The position numbers were made by a program, and so were the translations under genes. 64,000 nucleotides of DNA, taken from Acetobacter ghanensis (GTDB lineage: Bacteria; Pseudomonadota; Alphaproteobacteria; Acetobacterales; Acetobacteraceae). Of the stretch, positions 1 to 12,416 are shown piece after piece; position 1 is the stretch's first letter; every line of letters begins with the position of its first letter. The stretch spans positions 1,649,896-1,713,895 of the forward strand of contig NZ_LN609302.1 of the NCBI RefSeq assembly GCF_001499675.1. Direction: 5' to 3'. The notes beneath the pieces are model-generated. The model was not told the DNA's origin and did no database searches. It was given only the letters and a program-made list of their open reading frames with translations.

Positions 1-950
1 TGCGTCCTGAAGCCGTGATTGCAGCACGGGATGTGGATACAATTTACGCATGTCCCCTCTCCTACCATGCGGAAGGGATGGATACGGAGGTTCTGCGGTA
101 TTTCGGTCTTCCGTATGCAGAAGAGCCTGATCTGTCCAATTGGCAGAAGGTTGTGGATGCCCTGCGCCACCCCAAAAGTGAGGTGCGTGTTGCTGTGGTT
201 GGTAAATACACAGCTCTGCTGGACAGCTACAAATCTTTGAACGAAGCGTTGCTGCATGGTGGGATTGCCCATCAGGTAAAAGTAACACTCGACTGGATTG
301 ATTCTGAGCAGTTTGAAAAAAATCCTGCCACGCTGGAAGAGCGCTTGGGTGGTGCGGATGCCATTCTGGTGCCAGGCGGCTTTGGCGAGCGTGGTTCACA
401 GGGTAAAATTGAAGCCATTCGTTATGCGCGTGAAAAAGGCATTCCATTCCTCGGAATCTGCTTTGGTATGCAGATGGCGGTTATTGAATGTGCCCGTAAT
501 CTGGCTGGACTGGCCGATGCGTCTTCCACCGAGTTTGGTCGGACGGACGAGCCTCTGGTTGGGTTGATGACGGAATGGGCACGGGGCAATGAACGTTTGC
601 GTCGTAGCGAAGGCGGAGAACTGGGCGGCACCATGCGGCTGGGCGCTTATCCGGCCACTCTTGTTGCAGGCTCCCGCGCCGCAGAAGTTTATGGCACCAC
701 CTCCATTCGTGAGCGCCACCGCCACCGGTATGAGGTGAATATTCATTACAAGGAACAGCTTGAGAAAGCGGGCCTGCGTTTTTCTGGTCTGTCTCCTGAT
801 GGTATTTTGCCAGAGGTTGTAGAATATACCGATCATCCTTGGTTTATCGCCGTTCAGTACCATCCTGAGCTGAAGTCACGCCCATTCGCGCCGCATCCGT
901 TGTTCGCCGGGTTTGTTGGTGCTGCGGTCGCTAAGGCAAATCAAGCATGA
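1..950 (+). CDS. pyrG: CTP synthase, 3' part (5' end outside window)
   Basis: CTP synthase makes CTP from UTP, ATP and glutamine in the cytoplasm. The frame is open from base 3, so the gene begins upstream; about 315 C-terminal residues are visible. They cover the end of the synthetase domain ([15 protein letters not shown], then [10 protein letters not shown]) and the whole class I glutamine amidotransferase domain. The nucleophile Cys is in GICFGMQM and the catalytic His-Glu pair in YHPELKSRP. The stop overlaps the kdsA start in an ATGA, so the two are translationally coupled. The order pyrG-kdsA is common in alphaproteobacteria. The function is secure; only the N-terminus is missing. Confidence 0.97.
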   Translation, partial: RPEAVIAARDVDTIYACPLSYHAEGMDTEVLRYFGLPYAEEPDLSNWQKVVDALRHPKSEVRVAVVGKYTALLDSYKSLNEALLHGGIAHQVKVTLDWIDSEQFEKNPATLEERLGGADAILVPGGFGERGSQGKIEAIRYAREKGIPFLGICFGMQMAVIECARNLAGLADASSTEFGRTDEPLVGLMTEWARGNERLRRSEGGELGGTMRLGAYPATLVAGSRAAEVYGTTSIRERHRHRYEVNIHYKEQLEKAGLRFSGLSPDGILPEVVEYTDHPWFIAVQYHPELKSRPFAPHPLFAGFVGAAVAKANQA

Positions 951-1789
951 CCTCGCCCATAAGCGCACCAGTTGAAATTGGTGGGCTGACAATTGGGAAT
1001 AATCAACCGTTCGTGCTGATTGCAGGGCCGTGTCAGATTGAATCAGCCGCCCATGCCATGGAAACGGCGGCTGCCCTCAAAGAGCTGTGTCTGGCCGCCG
1101 GTGTGGGGCTGATTTACAAAAGCTCTTTTGATAAGGCAAACCGCACCAGCCTTTCTAGCGCCCGTGGCGTGGGGCTGAAAAATGGCTTGGCTATTCTGGC
1201 GGATATTCGGCAGACTTATAATCTGCCGGTTTTAACCGATGTGCATACGCCAGAGCAGTGTGCGCCTGTGGCGGAAGCTGTGGATGTATTGCAAATCCCT
1301 GCGTTTTTGTGCCGTCAGACGGATCTGCTTCTGGCGGCAGGGAGCACGGGGGCTGCTGTTAACGTTAAAAAAGGTCAGTTTCTGGCGCCATGGGATATGC
1401 AGCATGTTGCGGCAAAAATTGCGTCAACAGGTAACCAGCGTGTTCTGCTGTGTGAACGTGGTACGAGTTTTGGTTACAACACGCTTGTAAACGATATGCG
1501 TGGTTTGCCCATTATGGCCCAGACTGGTTGCCCGGTCGTGTACGATGCAACACATTCCGTGCAGCAACCTGGTGGGCTGGGTGGCGCAAGTGGTGGGCAA
1601 AGAGAGTTCGCTCCTATCCTGTCCCGCGCGGCACTGGCAGTTGGTGTGGCTGCCTTGTTTATAGAAACGCATGAGGATCCTGATAAAGCTCCTAGTGACG
1701 GCCCCAATATGTTGCCGATTAGCAGCCTCCCTCCTCTGCTGAAACAATTCCGTGCCATAGATGACCTGATTAAAGGGTCTATTTCCTGA
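947..1789 (+). CDS. kdsA: 3-deoxy-8-phosphooctulonate synthase (KDO-8-P synthase)
   Basis: Condenses phosphoenolpyruvate with arabinose 5-phosphate to KDO-8-phosphate, the first committed step of the inner-core sugar of lipopolysaccharide. The 280 residues match the family's full length. Family motifs are visible: [10 protein letters not shown] near residue 25, [12 protein letters not shown] near 58, TDVHTPEQC near 97, and [10 protein letters not shown] followed by [11 protein letters not shown] in the C-terminal half. The start codon overlaps the pyrG stop by four bases. A strong hairpin with a T run follows 21 bases after the stop, so the pair probably ends transcription there. Confidence 0.97.
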   Translation: MTSPISAPVEIGGLTIGNNQPFVLIAGPCQIESAAHAMETAAALKELCLAAGVGLIYKSSFDKANRTSLSSARGVGLKNGLAILADIRQTYNLPVLTDVHTPEQCAPVAEAVDVLQIPAFLCRQTDLLLAAGSTGAAVNVKKGQFLAPWDMQHVAAKIASTGNQRVLLCERGTSFGYNTLVNDMRGLPIMAQTGCPVVYDATHSVQQPGGLGGASGGQREFAPILSRAALAVGVAALFIETHEDPDKAPSDGPNMLPISSLPPLLKQFRAIDDLIKGSIS

Positions 1790-1810
1790 TTGTTTCGGGG
1801 CATTGGGCAT

Positions 1811-1848
1811 AAAAAACCGCACAGACTGAGCTGTGGCGGTTTTTTTTG
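1811..1848. terminator. bidirectional intrinsic terminator between kdsA and gyrB
   Basis: AAAAACCGC-ACAG pairs with CTGT-GGCGGTTTTT (one bulged base) around a short loop, and a run of eight T follows on the plus strand. The opposite strand also ends in a T run (the A run at 1811-1816), so the element can serve both kdsA and the convergent gyrB. Confidence 0.85.
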
Positions 1849-1866
1849 TATCTCTTCTGGGTTCGT

Positions 1867-5577
<3,711 letters not shown>

Positions 5578-5581
<4 letters not shown>

Positions 5582-6702
5582 ACGCGCATCGGCATGAGGA
5601 CATACAGGGCAGATGGGCTATCCACATCACGCACAATGGTGGGGGAAGCGCTATCTGCAAAGCAGAACTCGACTTCTTTTTCCACCTGATCGGTAATGTC
5701 GTTCAGATAGCGCGCCTGAAAGCCAATTTCGAGCGCTTCCGCATCATAGGAAATACGGTTGTCATCCAGTTCTTCCTTAGCCGTTCCCTGCTCTGCACTG
5801 CTGGCGGAAAGGGTCAGGAGGCCAGGTTCCAGCATCAGTTTGACGGGCCGGGACCGTTCCTGACTGATAGCGGCAACGCGGGCTACTGCGTCGGAAAAGT
5901 CTTTTTTGCCAACACGGAGAACACGCGTATTATTGCGTGGAATAACGCGTTCGTATTCCGGGAAGGTGCCATCAATCAGTTTGGAAGTCAGGGTAATGGG
6001 ACCGACGGTAAACTGAATCCGTGTTTCTGAAAGAGCAACGGCAATTTCTTCCGGTGCTTCGTCAATCAGCTTGCGCAGTTCTGCAACGGTTTTGCGGGGG
6101 ACGATTACTCCCGGCATTCCTGCTGCCCCGGCAGGCATATCGGCTTCAACCCGCGCCAGACGGTGCCCGTCGGTGGCGACTGCACGCAGCAGGGACTGCC
6201 CGTCAATATCGGCAACATGTAGGTAGATGCCGTTCAGGTAGTACCGTGTTTCTTCCGTGGAAATGGCAAAACGCGTCCGGTCGATCAGAGAGCGGAGCAC
6301 ATTCCCGTTCAGCAGGAATTTATGTGGGAACTCCCCTGCTCCCATGGATGGAAAGTCGTCCACGCTCAGAACATTCAGCCGTGTGGCGTAGCGACCTGCG
6401 CGCAGATGAAGCTGGCCATCGCTATCCGTCTGGTCCAGTTCGACTTCAACACCGTCTGGCAGCTTGCGTACGATTTCGTACAGCACCGAAGCAGGAGCAG
6501 TTGTGGAACCTTCGCGCGTTATTGTGGCCGGAACAGTTTCGACCACTTCAATTTCCATGTCAGTGGCTTTCAGACACAACTGCCCGTTGGAAGCCTGCAT
6601 GAGCACGTTGGCGAGGATGGGTATCGTATTGCGTTTTTCCGCCACGCTCTGGATATGAGCCAACGCCTTGAGGAGCGTTGCGCGCTCTGCCGAAAATTTC
6701 AT
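5578..6702 (-). CDS. dnaN: DNA polymerase III beta subunit (sliding clamp)
   Basis: Forms the ring-shaped dimer that tethers DNA polymerase III and repair polymerases to DNA. The 374 residues cover the three clamp domains. Recognisable segments are the N-terminal LLKALAHIQSVAEKRNTIPI, LLRAVATDGHRLARVE in the middle, and the C-terminal YVLMPMRV typical of beta clamps. A good ribosome binding site (GAGGG, 6 bases upstream) supports the ATG at 6702. It follows dnaA after 130 bases and overlaps recF by four. Confidence 0.98.
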
Positions 6703-6832
6703 TTATCCCTCTTTCCTGCACAGCAAGTCCGACACTCCTGAACTGGAGATGGAACCCGTCTTATATCCGCTATCCGCACTAAAACTAACAGGCGGCGCTT
6801 ATCAGTCAATCCTTTTGGATATGCTGGCTTTT

Positions 6833-8269
6833 TCAGCTTTCCAACATGCGGCGCATCAGTTCCACGTCTTCTGCAAAGGCTGCATCACGTTCCATCAGTT
6901 CGGTCACCCGGTTTACCGCGTGCATGACGGTTGTATGGTCGCGATTGCCAAATTTGCGACCTATTTCTGGCAGCGAGCGACTGGTCAACTGCTTTGCCAG
7001 ATACATGGCGACCTGCCGGGGACGCGCTACATTTCGGGCGCGGCGGGCAGAGGACATATCCGTGAGCCGGATATTCCAATGCTCGGCGACTTTTTTCTGT
7101 ATTTCTTCAATGGTCACGCGCCGGTCATGAGCCTTGAGAATATCATGCAGCACGTCCTGTGTGGCTTCCAACGTCACAGGGCGACCAAAAAGATTGGCAT
7201 GGGCGATCAGGCGGTTTAGCGCGCCTTCCAGTTCACGCACATTGGATGTGATCTTATGCGCCAGAAATTCCAGCACTTTTGCTGGCACGACAACGCCGGA
7301 GGCGGCGGCTTTGGCTTCCAGAATGGAGATGCGCAACTCAAACGTGGTTGCGTGAATATCAGCCACCATGCCGCAACCCAGACGGGTGCGGAGCCGATCT
7401 TCCAGCCCGGAAAGGTCCGAGGGAGACTTGTCGGCTGACACCACAATCTGCCGCCCGGCATCAACCAGCGCGTTGAAGGTGTGGAAAAATTCTTCCTGCG
7501 TATTGTCCTTGCCGATGAGGAACTGGAGGTCATCAATCATGAGGACATCCACCGAGCGGAGCTGCTCCTTAAACTCGATGGTGGACTGGGAGCGAATGGC
7601 GGCAATAAAGCGGTACATGAACTTTTCAGCAGACATGTACGCCACCGAGACATTGCCGCTTTTAACCAATTCTGCGCCGATGGCGTGCATAAGGTGGGTT
7701 TTACCCAAGCCAACGCCGCCATAAAGGAAAAGGGGGTTGAAGCCTACGCTGGAGGGTTTTTCTGCCACGCGACGGGCACAGGCATAGGCAAACTCATTGG
7801 GTTTGCCGACCACAAACGTATCAAACGTAAACCGGCTATCCAGTGCGGTAACAAGATCGCTGCGCACTTCAGCAACCGGGCGGTTGGCTGGGCCAGCGTC
7901 TTCGCTGGAGGGCACGTTTTGCGCAGGGGCAGCGGCGACCTCAGCAAGCTGGAGTGGCGCTGGGTCTCCGGGGCGGGCAACCTGAAGCTCAACCCGGCGG
8001 AGTGCGGGAACTTCGTTGTGCCACAGTTCGCTCAGACGATCGCCGTACTGGCTGCGGACCCAGTCTCGCAAAAAACGGGTGGGGAGAAGGAGCGTAATTT
8101 CGTCGCCATCAATCGGACCGAGGGCAATCTGGGTCAGCCATGTGCGGTATTCAACCTCGCCGACTTCTCCCTTCAGGCGGCCACAGATACGTAGCCACGA
8201 TTCCGCAAGCCCTTTGTTGTCTTCCAGTCGGGAAAAGGCGCTTTCGTCATCGTCCACTCCGATTGTCAT
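6833..8269 (-). CDS. dnaA: chromosomal replication initiator protein DnaA
   Basis: Binds and melts the origin to start chromosome replication. The 478 residues show the N-terminal DnaB-interaction domain (residues 25-90), a Pro/Ala-rich linker, and the AAA+ domain with Walker A YGGVGLGKTHL near 183-193 and Walker B VLMIDDLQFL near 246-255. The C-terminal DNA-binding domain carries the signature GNRDHTTVMHAVNRV. A GGGAG ribosome binding site lies just before the ATG. The gene heads dnaN-recF-gyrB and follows mutM and rpsT on the same strand. I saw no DnaA-box cluster beside it. Confidence 0.98.
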   Translation of the reverse strand: MTIGVDDDESAFSRLEDNKGLAESWLRICGRLKGEVGEVEYRTWLTQIALGPIDGDEITLLLPTRFLRDWVRSQYGDRLSELWHNEVPALRRVELQVARPGDPAPLQLAEVAAAPAQNVPSSEDAGPANRPVAEVRSDLVTALDSRFTFDTFVVGKPNEFAYACARRVAEKPSSVGFNPLFLYGGVGLGKTHLMHAIGAELVKSGNVSVAYMSAEKFMYRFIAAIRSQSTIEFKEQLRSVDVLMIDDLQFLIGKDNTQEEFFHTFNALVDAGRQIVVSADKSPSDLSGLEDRLRTRLGCGMVADIHATTFELRISILEAKAAASGVVVPAKVLEFLAHKITSNVRELEGALNRLIAHANLFGRPVTLEATQDVLHDILKAHDRRVTIEEIQKKVAEHWNIRLTDMSSARRARNVARPRQVAMYLAKQLTSRSLPEIGRKFGNRDHTTVMHAVNRVTELMERDAAFAEDVELMRRMLES

Positions 8270-8325
8270 TTTTGCTCCCGAGCGGTCATATAAAGGCGCA
8301 TACCATGCGCAAAAAAACTCAACAG

Positions 8326-8346
8326 GTCAGTGCTCTGGGCACTGAC
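8326..8346. repeat. inverted repeat upstream of dnaA
   Basis: GTCAGTGC-TCTGG-GCACTGAC: two perfect 8-base arms around a 5-base spacer. No T run follows on either strand, so it is more likely a protein-binding site or 5' leader hairpin than a terminator. Its position in the dnaA upstream region suggests a role in dnaA control, but no known regulator motif was recognised. Confidence 0.4.
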
Positions 8347-8520
8347 ACCTGCGTCTTGCTGTTCTGGTGCGTATACCTTGTCGCAGCGGGACCGGGGATA
8401 CCCTTTTTGGCCAAGCTTGCTCAAGGGGGCGTCTTACCAGATTAAAGCAGTATCACTCTTGCGGGCAATGAAAAAGCTCGGTCTGGCGAAGGCAGAACGT
8501 TAGCAGACAGCAGGTCGGCA

Positions 8521-8565
8521 CAAAAAGCAAAGCCGAATCATCGGCACGATGATTCGGCTTTGCTT
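8521..8565 (-). terminator. intrinsic terminator of rpsT
   Basis: An 18-base perfect stem (8525-8542 with 8548-8565) has a 5-base loop. Read on the minus strand it is followed by TTTTT. It lies 43 bases after the rpsT stop and separates rpsT transcription from dnaA. Confidence 0.88.
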
Positions 8566-8607
8566 CAAACAATCCAGAAGCAACCAGATGGTTGCCTGAC
8601 TGCTTTC

Positions 8608-8877
8608 TTATGCTGTTGCCAGAGCCTTGATGCGGGCAGACAGACGGGAAATTTTGCGTGCAACCGTGTTGTGATGTGCAACACCCTTGCTTGCGGCACG
8701 CTGGATTTCCGGCTGCGCAACACGCAGGGCTTCACGAGCGCCTGCCTGATCCCCGGCTTCAATTGCGGTTTCTACTTTCTTGATGAAAGTACGCATGCGG
8801 GATTTGCGGGCCGTGTTACGGGCAGTCCGCTTCGCGGTCTGCCGGATGCGCTTACGCGCCGAAGCGATATTCGCCAT
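8608..8877 (-). CDS. rpsT: 30S ribosomal protein S20
   Basis: Small basic primary 16S rRNA-binding protein. The 89 residues start [13 protein letters not shown], continue with the Lys/Arg-rich [19 protein letters not shown], and end with [20 protein letters not shown], all typical of S20. It lies between mutM and dnaA, an arrangement seen in several alphaproteobacteria, and has its own terminator. Confidence 0.97.
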   Translation of the reverse strand: MANIASARKRIRQTAKRTARNTARKSRMRTFIKKVETAIEAGDQAGAREALRVAQPEIQRAASKGVAHHNTVARKISRLSARIKALATA

Positions 8878-9014
8878 GAGTTTCTATTCTGTCCAGCACT
8901 AAGAAAAAAGTAAGGTGCGCGACGCGCCGGAGCCCATCAGCACAAAGAGTAAGCGGTCCTGTAATGCACGCATGCGCTTTCAGTCAAGCATGTTCCGGTC
9001 TGAGCGCTCGAAAT

Positions 9015-9854
9015 TTACCCGTTTTTCTGATGTTGGGGGCAGAAAAACGTGGAGCGCCCGGCCTGTGTCATATGCTGCACACCGTTACACGCGGGCGTGC
9101 CGGGGCACTTTGGGCAAGGCTGATTTTTTTTACCATAAACCTGCCATGCGTGCTGGAAGTAACCGAGCCCTCCTTCGGGGCGTGCATAATCTTTCAGGCT
9201 GGACCCGCCTGCGGCTATGGCTTCCTGTAGAACAGCACGAATGGACTGAACTAGCAGGTCCGCTGCGTGTGGTGTGAGGTTGCAGGCGGGCATGGTGGGG
9301 GCAATGGACGCTCTGAATAGTGCCTCACAGACATAAATATTCCCCAGGCCAGCCACAACGTGCTGGTCCAATAAAAAAGACTTTATGGCCGTGCGCCGGT
9401 TTTGGCCTGCATTCACTAGTGTCTGTGCGGAAAAATTATTGCTTAGTGGCTCGGGACCCATTTTCAGAAAAGCCCGGTAGGTCTCTTCTGCCGCAGTGGG
9501 AATAAGGTCCATCATGCCAAAACGGCGTGGGTCGATGTACGCGCAGCGTTTGCCGTCGTCTGTAACAAACACCACGTGTTCGTGAGCTTGGGGTGTTACA
9601 GGAGAATCGAGTAGAATGCGCCCAGACATGCCAAGATGCAGTACAATCGATTGGCCGCAGCACAGGCGGATAAGAATATATTTGCCGCGACGACAAAAAC
9701 TTAAAATTTTGGAGCCCGTAACTGCCTTGGAAAAATCGGCAGGAATCCGCCATCTCAGATCGTGACGGCGGATGATTGTCTGCTGGATAGTGCGATCTTG
9801 CAGGGCGATCTGCATACCGCGCATCACGGTTTCTACTTCGGGGAGTTCCGGCAT
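9015..9854 (-). CDS. mutM: formamidopyrimidine-DNA glycosylase (Fpg/MutM)
   Basis: Removes 8-oxoguanine and formamidopyrimidines from DNA and nicks the abasic site. The 279 residues start [13 protein letters not shown], giving the catalytic Pro2 and Glu3, and the helix-two-turn-helix segment is near [12 protein letters not shown]. The C-terminal zinc finger is atypical: the first pair is CPKC, but the second reads CPQH where the family has C-x2-C. The segment between the pairs is also a few residues longer than usual. Histidine can bind zinc, so activity is likely retained. It is divergent from ubiE, 29 bases away. Confidence 0.95.
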   Translation of the reverse strand: MPELPEVETVMRGMQIALQDRTIQQTIIRRHDLRWRIPADFSKAVTGSKILSFCRRGKYILIRLCCGQSIVLHLGMSGRILLDSPVTPQAHEHVVFVTDDGKRCAYIDPRRFGMMDLIPTAAEETYRAFLKMGPEPLSNNFSAQTLVNAGQNRRTAIKSFLLDQHVVAGLGNIYVCEALFRASIAPTMPACNLTPHAADLLVQSIRAVLQEAIAAGGSSLKDYARPEGGLGYFQHAWQVYGKKNQPCPKCPGTPACNGVQHMTQAGRSTFFCPQHQKNG

Positions 9855-9883
9855 GGCTATAAAGCAGGGTATAGAGGAAACCC

Positions 9884-10666
9884 ATGACCGACAACTCTTT
9901 TGCGCCCTCCCCCGCTCCTTCTGACGTAACAGTGGAAGAAACGGATTTTGGCTTCCGTTCCGTAAGGAAGGAAGAGAAGAAAAACCTTGTCCGCGGTGTG
10001 TTCGACAGCGTGGCGGGACAGTACGATGTGATGAATGACATCATGTCGCTTGGTATCCACCGAATATGGAAGCGCATATTCGTGACGGAGCTTGGTCCCC
10101 AGCCCGGCCTGACGTTGCTCGACCTTGCCGGTGGTACAGGTGATATTTCATTTGGCTGGCTCAAGGGTGGCGGTGGTCCCGCCATCATGACCGATATTAA
10201 TCGTAGTATGCTCTCGGTCGGTCGGGACCGGGCTCTTAACCGTGGGCTGGTGTCCGACCTGTCTTTCTGCGTTGTGGATGCCGAGGCCATTCCTTTGCAG
10301 GATATGTCAGTGGACCGGGTGTCCATTGCTTTCGGTTTGAGGAACTGCACAGATAAGCTGGCAGTGATTCGCGAAGCCCGGCGGGTTCTCAAGCCCGGCG
10401 GTCGCTTTTTGTGCCTCGAATTTTCCCGCGTGCAGGTTGCTGCACTGGCACCGATTTATGACGCATGGTCGTTCAAGGTGCTTCCTGCCATGGGCGAACT
10501 CGTCGCCAAGGACCGGGAAAGCTATCAATATCTGGCGGAAAGCATTCGTATGTTCCCCGATCAGGAGACATTGGCGGATATGTTCCGCGAGGCGGGTCTG
10601 TCCCATGTGCGGTATCAGTCCCTTTCGGGCGGGATTGCCGCAATTCATTCAGGCTGGCGTATCTGA
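9884..10666 (+). CDS. ubiE: ubiquinone/menaquinone biosynthesis C-methyltransferase UbiE
   Basis: SAM-dependent C-methylation of the quinone ring, needed for the ubiquinone that accepts electrons from the periplasmic dehydrogenases of this type of bacterium. The 260 residues carry FGFRSV near residue 25, [20 protein letters not shown] near 47, the SAM motif [11 protein letters not shown] near 85, FGLRNCTD near 153, and [16 protein letters not shown] near 170. A GAGGAAA ribosome binding site precedes the ATG. coaBC follows after 6 bases, suggesting one transcript. Confidence 0.96.
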   Translation: MTDNSFAPSPAPSDVTVEETDFGFRSVRKEEKKNLVRGVFDSVAGQYDVMNDIMSLGIHRIWKRIFVTELGPQPGLTLLDLAGGTGDISFGWLKGGGGPAIMTDINRSMLSVGRDRALNRGLVSDLSFCVVDAEAIPLQDMSVDRVSIAFGLRNCTDKLAVIREARRVLKPGGRFLCLEFSRVQVAALAPIYDAWSFKVLPAMGELVAKDRESYQYLAESIRMFPDQETLADMFREAGLSHVRYQSLSGGIAAIHSGWRI

Positions 10667-10672
10667 TCTAGT

Positions 10673-11593
10673 ATGTCTGAGGTGCTTCCTCCCCGTTCAG
10701 TGTTGTTGATTGTTGGCGGGAGCATTGCCGCCTTCAAAGCTCCTGAACTGCTCCGCCTTCTTCAGGCGGAAGGTATGCAGGTACGGTGCGTTCTGACCGA
10801 AGGGGGGCGTCAGTTCGTAACGCCTCTGACGCTACAGGCATTGAGCGGGCAACCGGTCCATACAGACCTGTTCTCCCTGACGGCAGAACAGGAAATGGGG
10901 CATATCGCTCTGTCCCGCTGGGCTGATCTTGTGTTGGTTTGCCCGGCGTCCGCCAATCTTCTGGCTCGCATGGCCGGTGGTCTGGCGGACGATTTGGCGG
11001 GGGCGTTACTTTTGGCGACTGATGCGCCAGTTATGGCTGTTCCGGCCATGAATGTGCGCATGTGGGAGCATCCGGCAACGCAGGCCAACGTGGCGCTGCT
11101 GGCGGAGCGCGGTGTAAGCATTCTCCAGCCTACATGTGGTCCTATGGCGTGTGGCGAGTTTGGCGCCGGACGTATGCCAGAACCGGTCGACATTAAAGAT
11201 GCGGTGCTGGCTTTTTTTCGGCAACAGCAATGTCAGGCGGGTCCGCTAGCTGGGCGCCGGATATTGGTGACCGCTGGCCCAACGCATGAGCCGCTGGACC
11301 CTGTACGTTATCTAGCTAACAGGTCCTCAGGGCAGCAGGGGTTTGCCCTTGCTGCCGGTCTGGCGGATTTGGGGGCGAGTGTTACGCTTGTCAGTGGTCC
11401 CGTCTCCCTTCCCGCACCTGCTGGGGTAACTTTTCTGGCTTGTGAAACAGCCCGTGAAATGCAGGCTCTCGTCATGGGGAATGGTCCGTTTGACGTGGCC
11501 ATCTGCACTGCGGCTGTTGCGGACTGGAGGCCTGAGCACGAAGCTGGGCAAAAAATTAAAAAACGGGGGCGTATGATGCCGCGCCCCCTATAA
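10673..11593 (+). CDS. coaBC: CoaBC, N-terminal part (PPC decarboxylase plus start of synthetase), frame broken at 3' end
   Basis: CoaBC joins 4'-phosphopantothenate to cysteine and decarboxylates the product, two steps of coenzyme A synthesis. This frame holds the flavoprotein CoaC domain (GGSIAAFKAPELL, CPASANLL, PAMNVRMWEHP, ACGEFGAGRMPEP) and the first half of CoaB (VTAGPTHEPLDPVRYLANRS, TAAVADWRP, then KIKK). After KIKK it leaves the family pattern and stops. The rest of CoaB is in the next frame from about base 11,563. One extra G in the G5 run at 11565-11569 would join them into a protein of about 408 residues, normal length. Because the gene is essential, a sequencing error is the simplest explanation. 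Confidence 0.9.
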   Translation: MSEVLPPRSVLLIVGGSIAAFKAPELLRLLQAEGMQVRCVLTEGGRQFVTPLTLQALSGQPVHTDLFSLTAEQEMGHIALSRWADLVLVCPASANLLARMAGGLADDLAGALLLATDAPVMAVPAMNVRMWEHPATQANVALLAERGVSILQPTCGPMACGEFGAGRMPEPVDIKDAVLAFFRQQQCQAGPLAGRRILVTAGPTHEPLDPVRYLANRSSGQQGFALAAGLADLGASVTLVSGPVSLPAPAGVTFLACETAREMQALVMGNGPFDVAICTAAVADWRPEHEAGQKIKKRGRMMPRPL

Positions 11594-11595
11594 CG

Positions 11596-11898
11596 TTGGT
11601 GCCTAACCCTGATATTCTGGCCGAGCTTTCAACCAAAGGTCCCAATAGACCGAGGCTCGTCATTGGTTTTGCTGCTGAGACTGAAAATGTGATTGGCAAT
11701 GCAACAGCAAAGAGACAGCGCAAAGGATGCGACTGGATCGTTGCAAATGATGTAAGCCCGCAGACTGGCATAATGGGCGGTATGGAAAATCAGGTTGTGT
11801 TGATAACGCCTGACAATGTTGAACAATGGCCCAGAATGAGCAAAGCAGACGTGGCAAAAAAGCTGGCCGCGCGTATAACTGTCTGGCTTTCTGAATAG
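11596..11898 (+). CDS. coaBC: CoaBC, C-terminal part of the synthetase domain, out of frame with the first part
   Basis: These 100 residues are the C-terminal end of phosphopantothenoylcysteine synthetase: PNPDILAELS, LVIGFAAETEN, AKRQRKGCDWIVANDVS, and the short C-terminal helix. They continue the upstream CoaBC domain in the -1 frame, and the frame is open back through AYDAAPPITL. The TTG at 11596 is only the first possible start codon, not a likely true one. I read this as the second half of one interrupted gene. A genuinely split CoaB is a less likely alternative, since no ribosome binding site precedes it. Confidence 0.85.
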   Translation: MVPNPDILAELSTKGPNRPRLVIGFAAETENVIGNATAKRQRKGCDWIVANDVSPQTGIMGGMENQVVLITPDNVEQWPRMSKADVAKKLAARITVWLSE

Positions 11899-11936
11899 CA
11901 TTGATACAATACCTGTTAAAATCCAAGGAGTAGAGT

Positions 11937-12416
11937 ATGTCCGCCTCTGAAAAAACGTCCGGCACCGTTGGCATCAAGGTTCGGCGTCTTTCTCATGGGC
12001 AGGATCTGCCTCTTCCAACCTATGCGACCAGTGGCGCTGCCGGGATGGACCTGCTGGCAGCCGTGGATGCACCCATGCGCCTTGAACCGGGGCAAAGGGG
12101 GCTGGTGCCAACGGGTTTAAGTATCGCCCTGCCCTCGGGGTATGAATTACAGGTGCGGCCTCGTTCGGGGCTCGCGCTTAAACACGGTATAGTCCTGCCC
12201 AATTCTCCGGGCACTATCGATGAAGATTATCGGGGAGAGGTCGGCGTTATTGTGATGAATGCCGGGCAGCAGGCATTTGTGATAGAGCGTGGTATGCGTA
12301 TTGCGCAGGCTGTTGTTGCCCCAGTTGTGCGTGCGACGTGGCTCGAGTGCGATGATCTGGACAAAACCGAACGCGGTGCGGGAGGTTTTGGCAGTACAGG
12401 AACGGGAGCATCATGA
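11937..12416 (+). CDS. dut: dUTP diphosphatase
   Basis: Hydrolyses dUTP to dUMP and pyrophosphate, keeping uracil out of DNA and feeding thymidylate synthesis. The 159 residues hold the trimeric dUTPase motifs in order: AGMDLLA (motif 1), [11 protein letters not shown] (2), [10 protein letters not shown] (3), RIAQAVV (4) and a C-terminal [10 protein letters not shown] arm (5). An AAGGAG ribosome binding site precedes the ATG. Its stop overlaps the next start in ATGA. It commonly neighbours coaBC in alphaproteobacteria. Confidence 0.97.
   Translation: MSASEKTSGTVGIKVRRLSHGQDLPLPTYATSGAAGMDLLAAVDAPMRLEPGQRGLVPTGLSIALPSGYELQVRPRSGLALKHGIVLPNSPGTIDEDYRGEVGVIVMNAGQQAFVIERGMRIAQAVVAPVVRATWLECDDLDKTERGAGGFGSTGTGAS

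Larger units (their letters stand above)
8270..8607. other. rpsT-dnaA intergenic region (338 bases)
   Basis: No gene is supported here. It holds the rpsT terminator (8521-8565) and a perfect hairpin of GTCAGTGC with GCACTGAC at 8326-8346, about 57 bases upstream of the dnaA start, where a dnaA promoter or operator would lie. I looked for DnaA boxes (TTATNCACA and near matches) on both strands and found none, so there is no sequence support for placing oriC here. Confidence 0.5.

Noticed and set aside
5612..5630. A near match to a DnaA box (CTATCCACA) in dnaN
   Set aside because: Single, inside coding sequence and with no companions; not evidence of an origin.
11549..11570. Programmed -1 frameshifting in coaBC at the A6 run
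   Set aside because: The run is in the phase T-AAA-AAA-C, not X-XXY-YYZ, so the P-site tRNA would mispair after slipping; a missing base is simpler.
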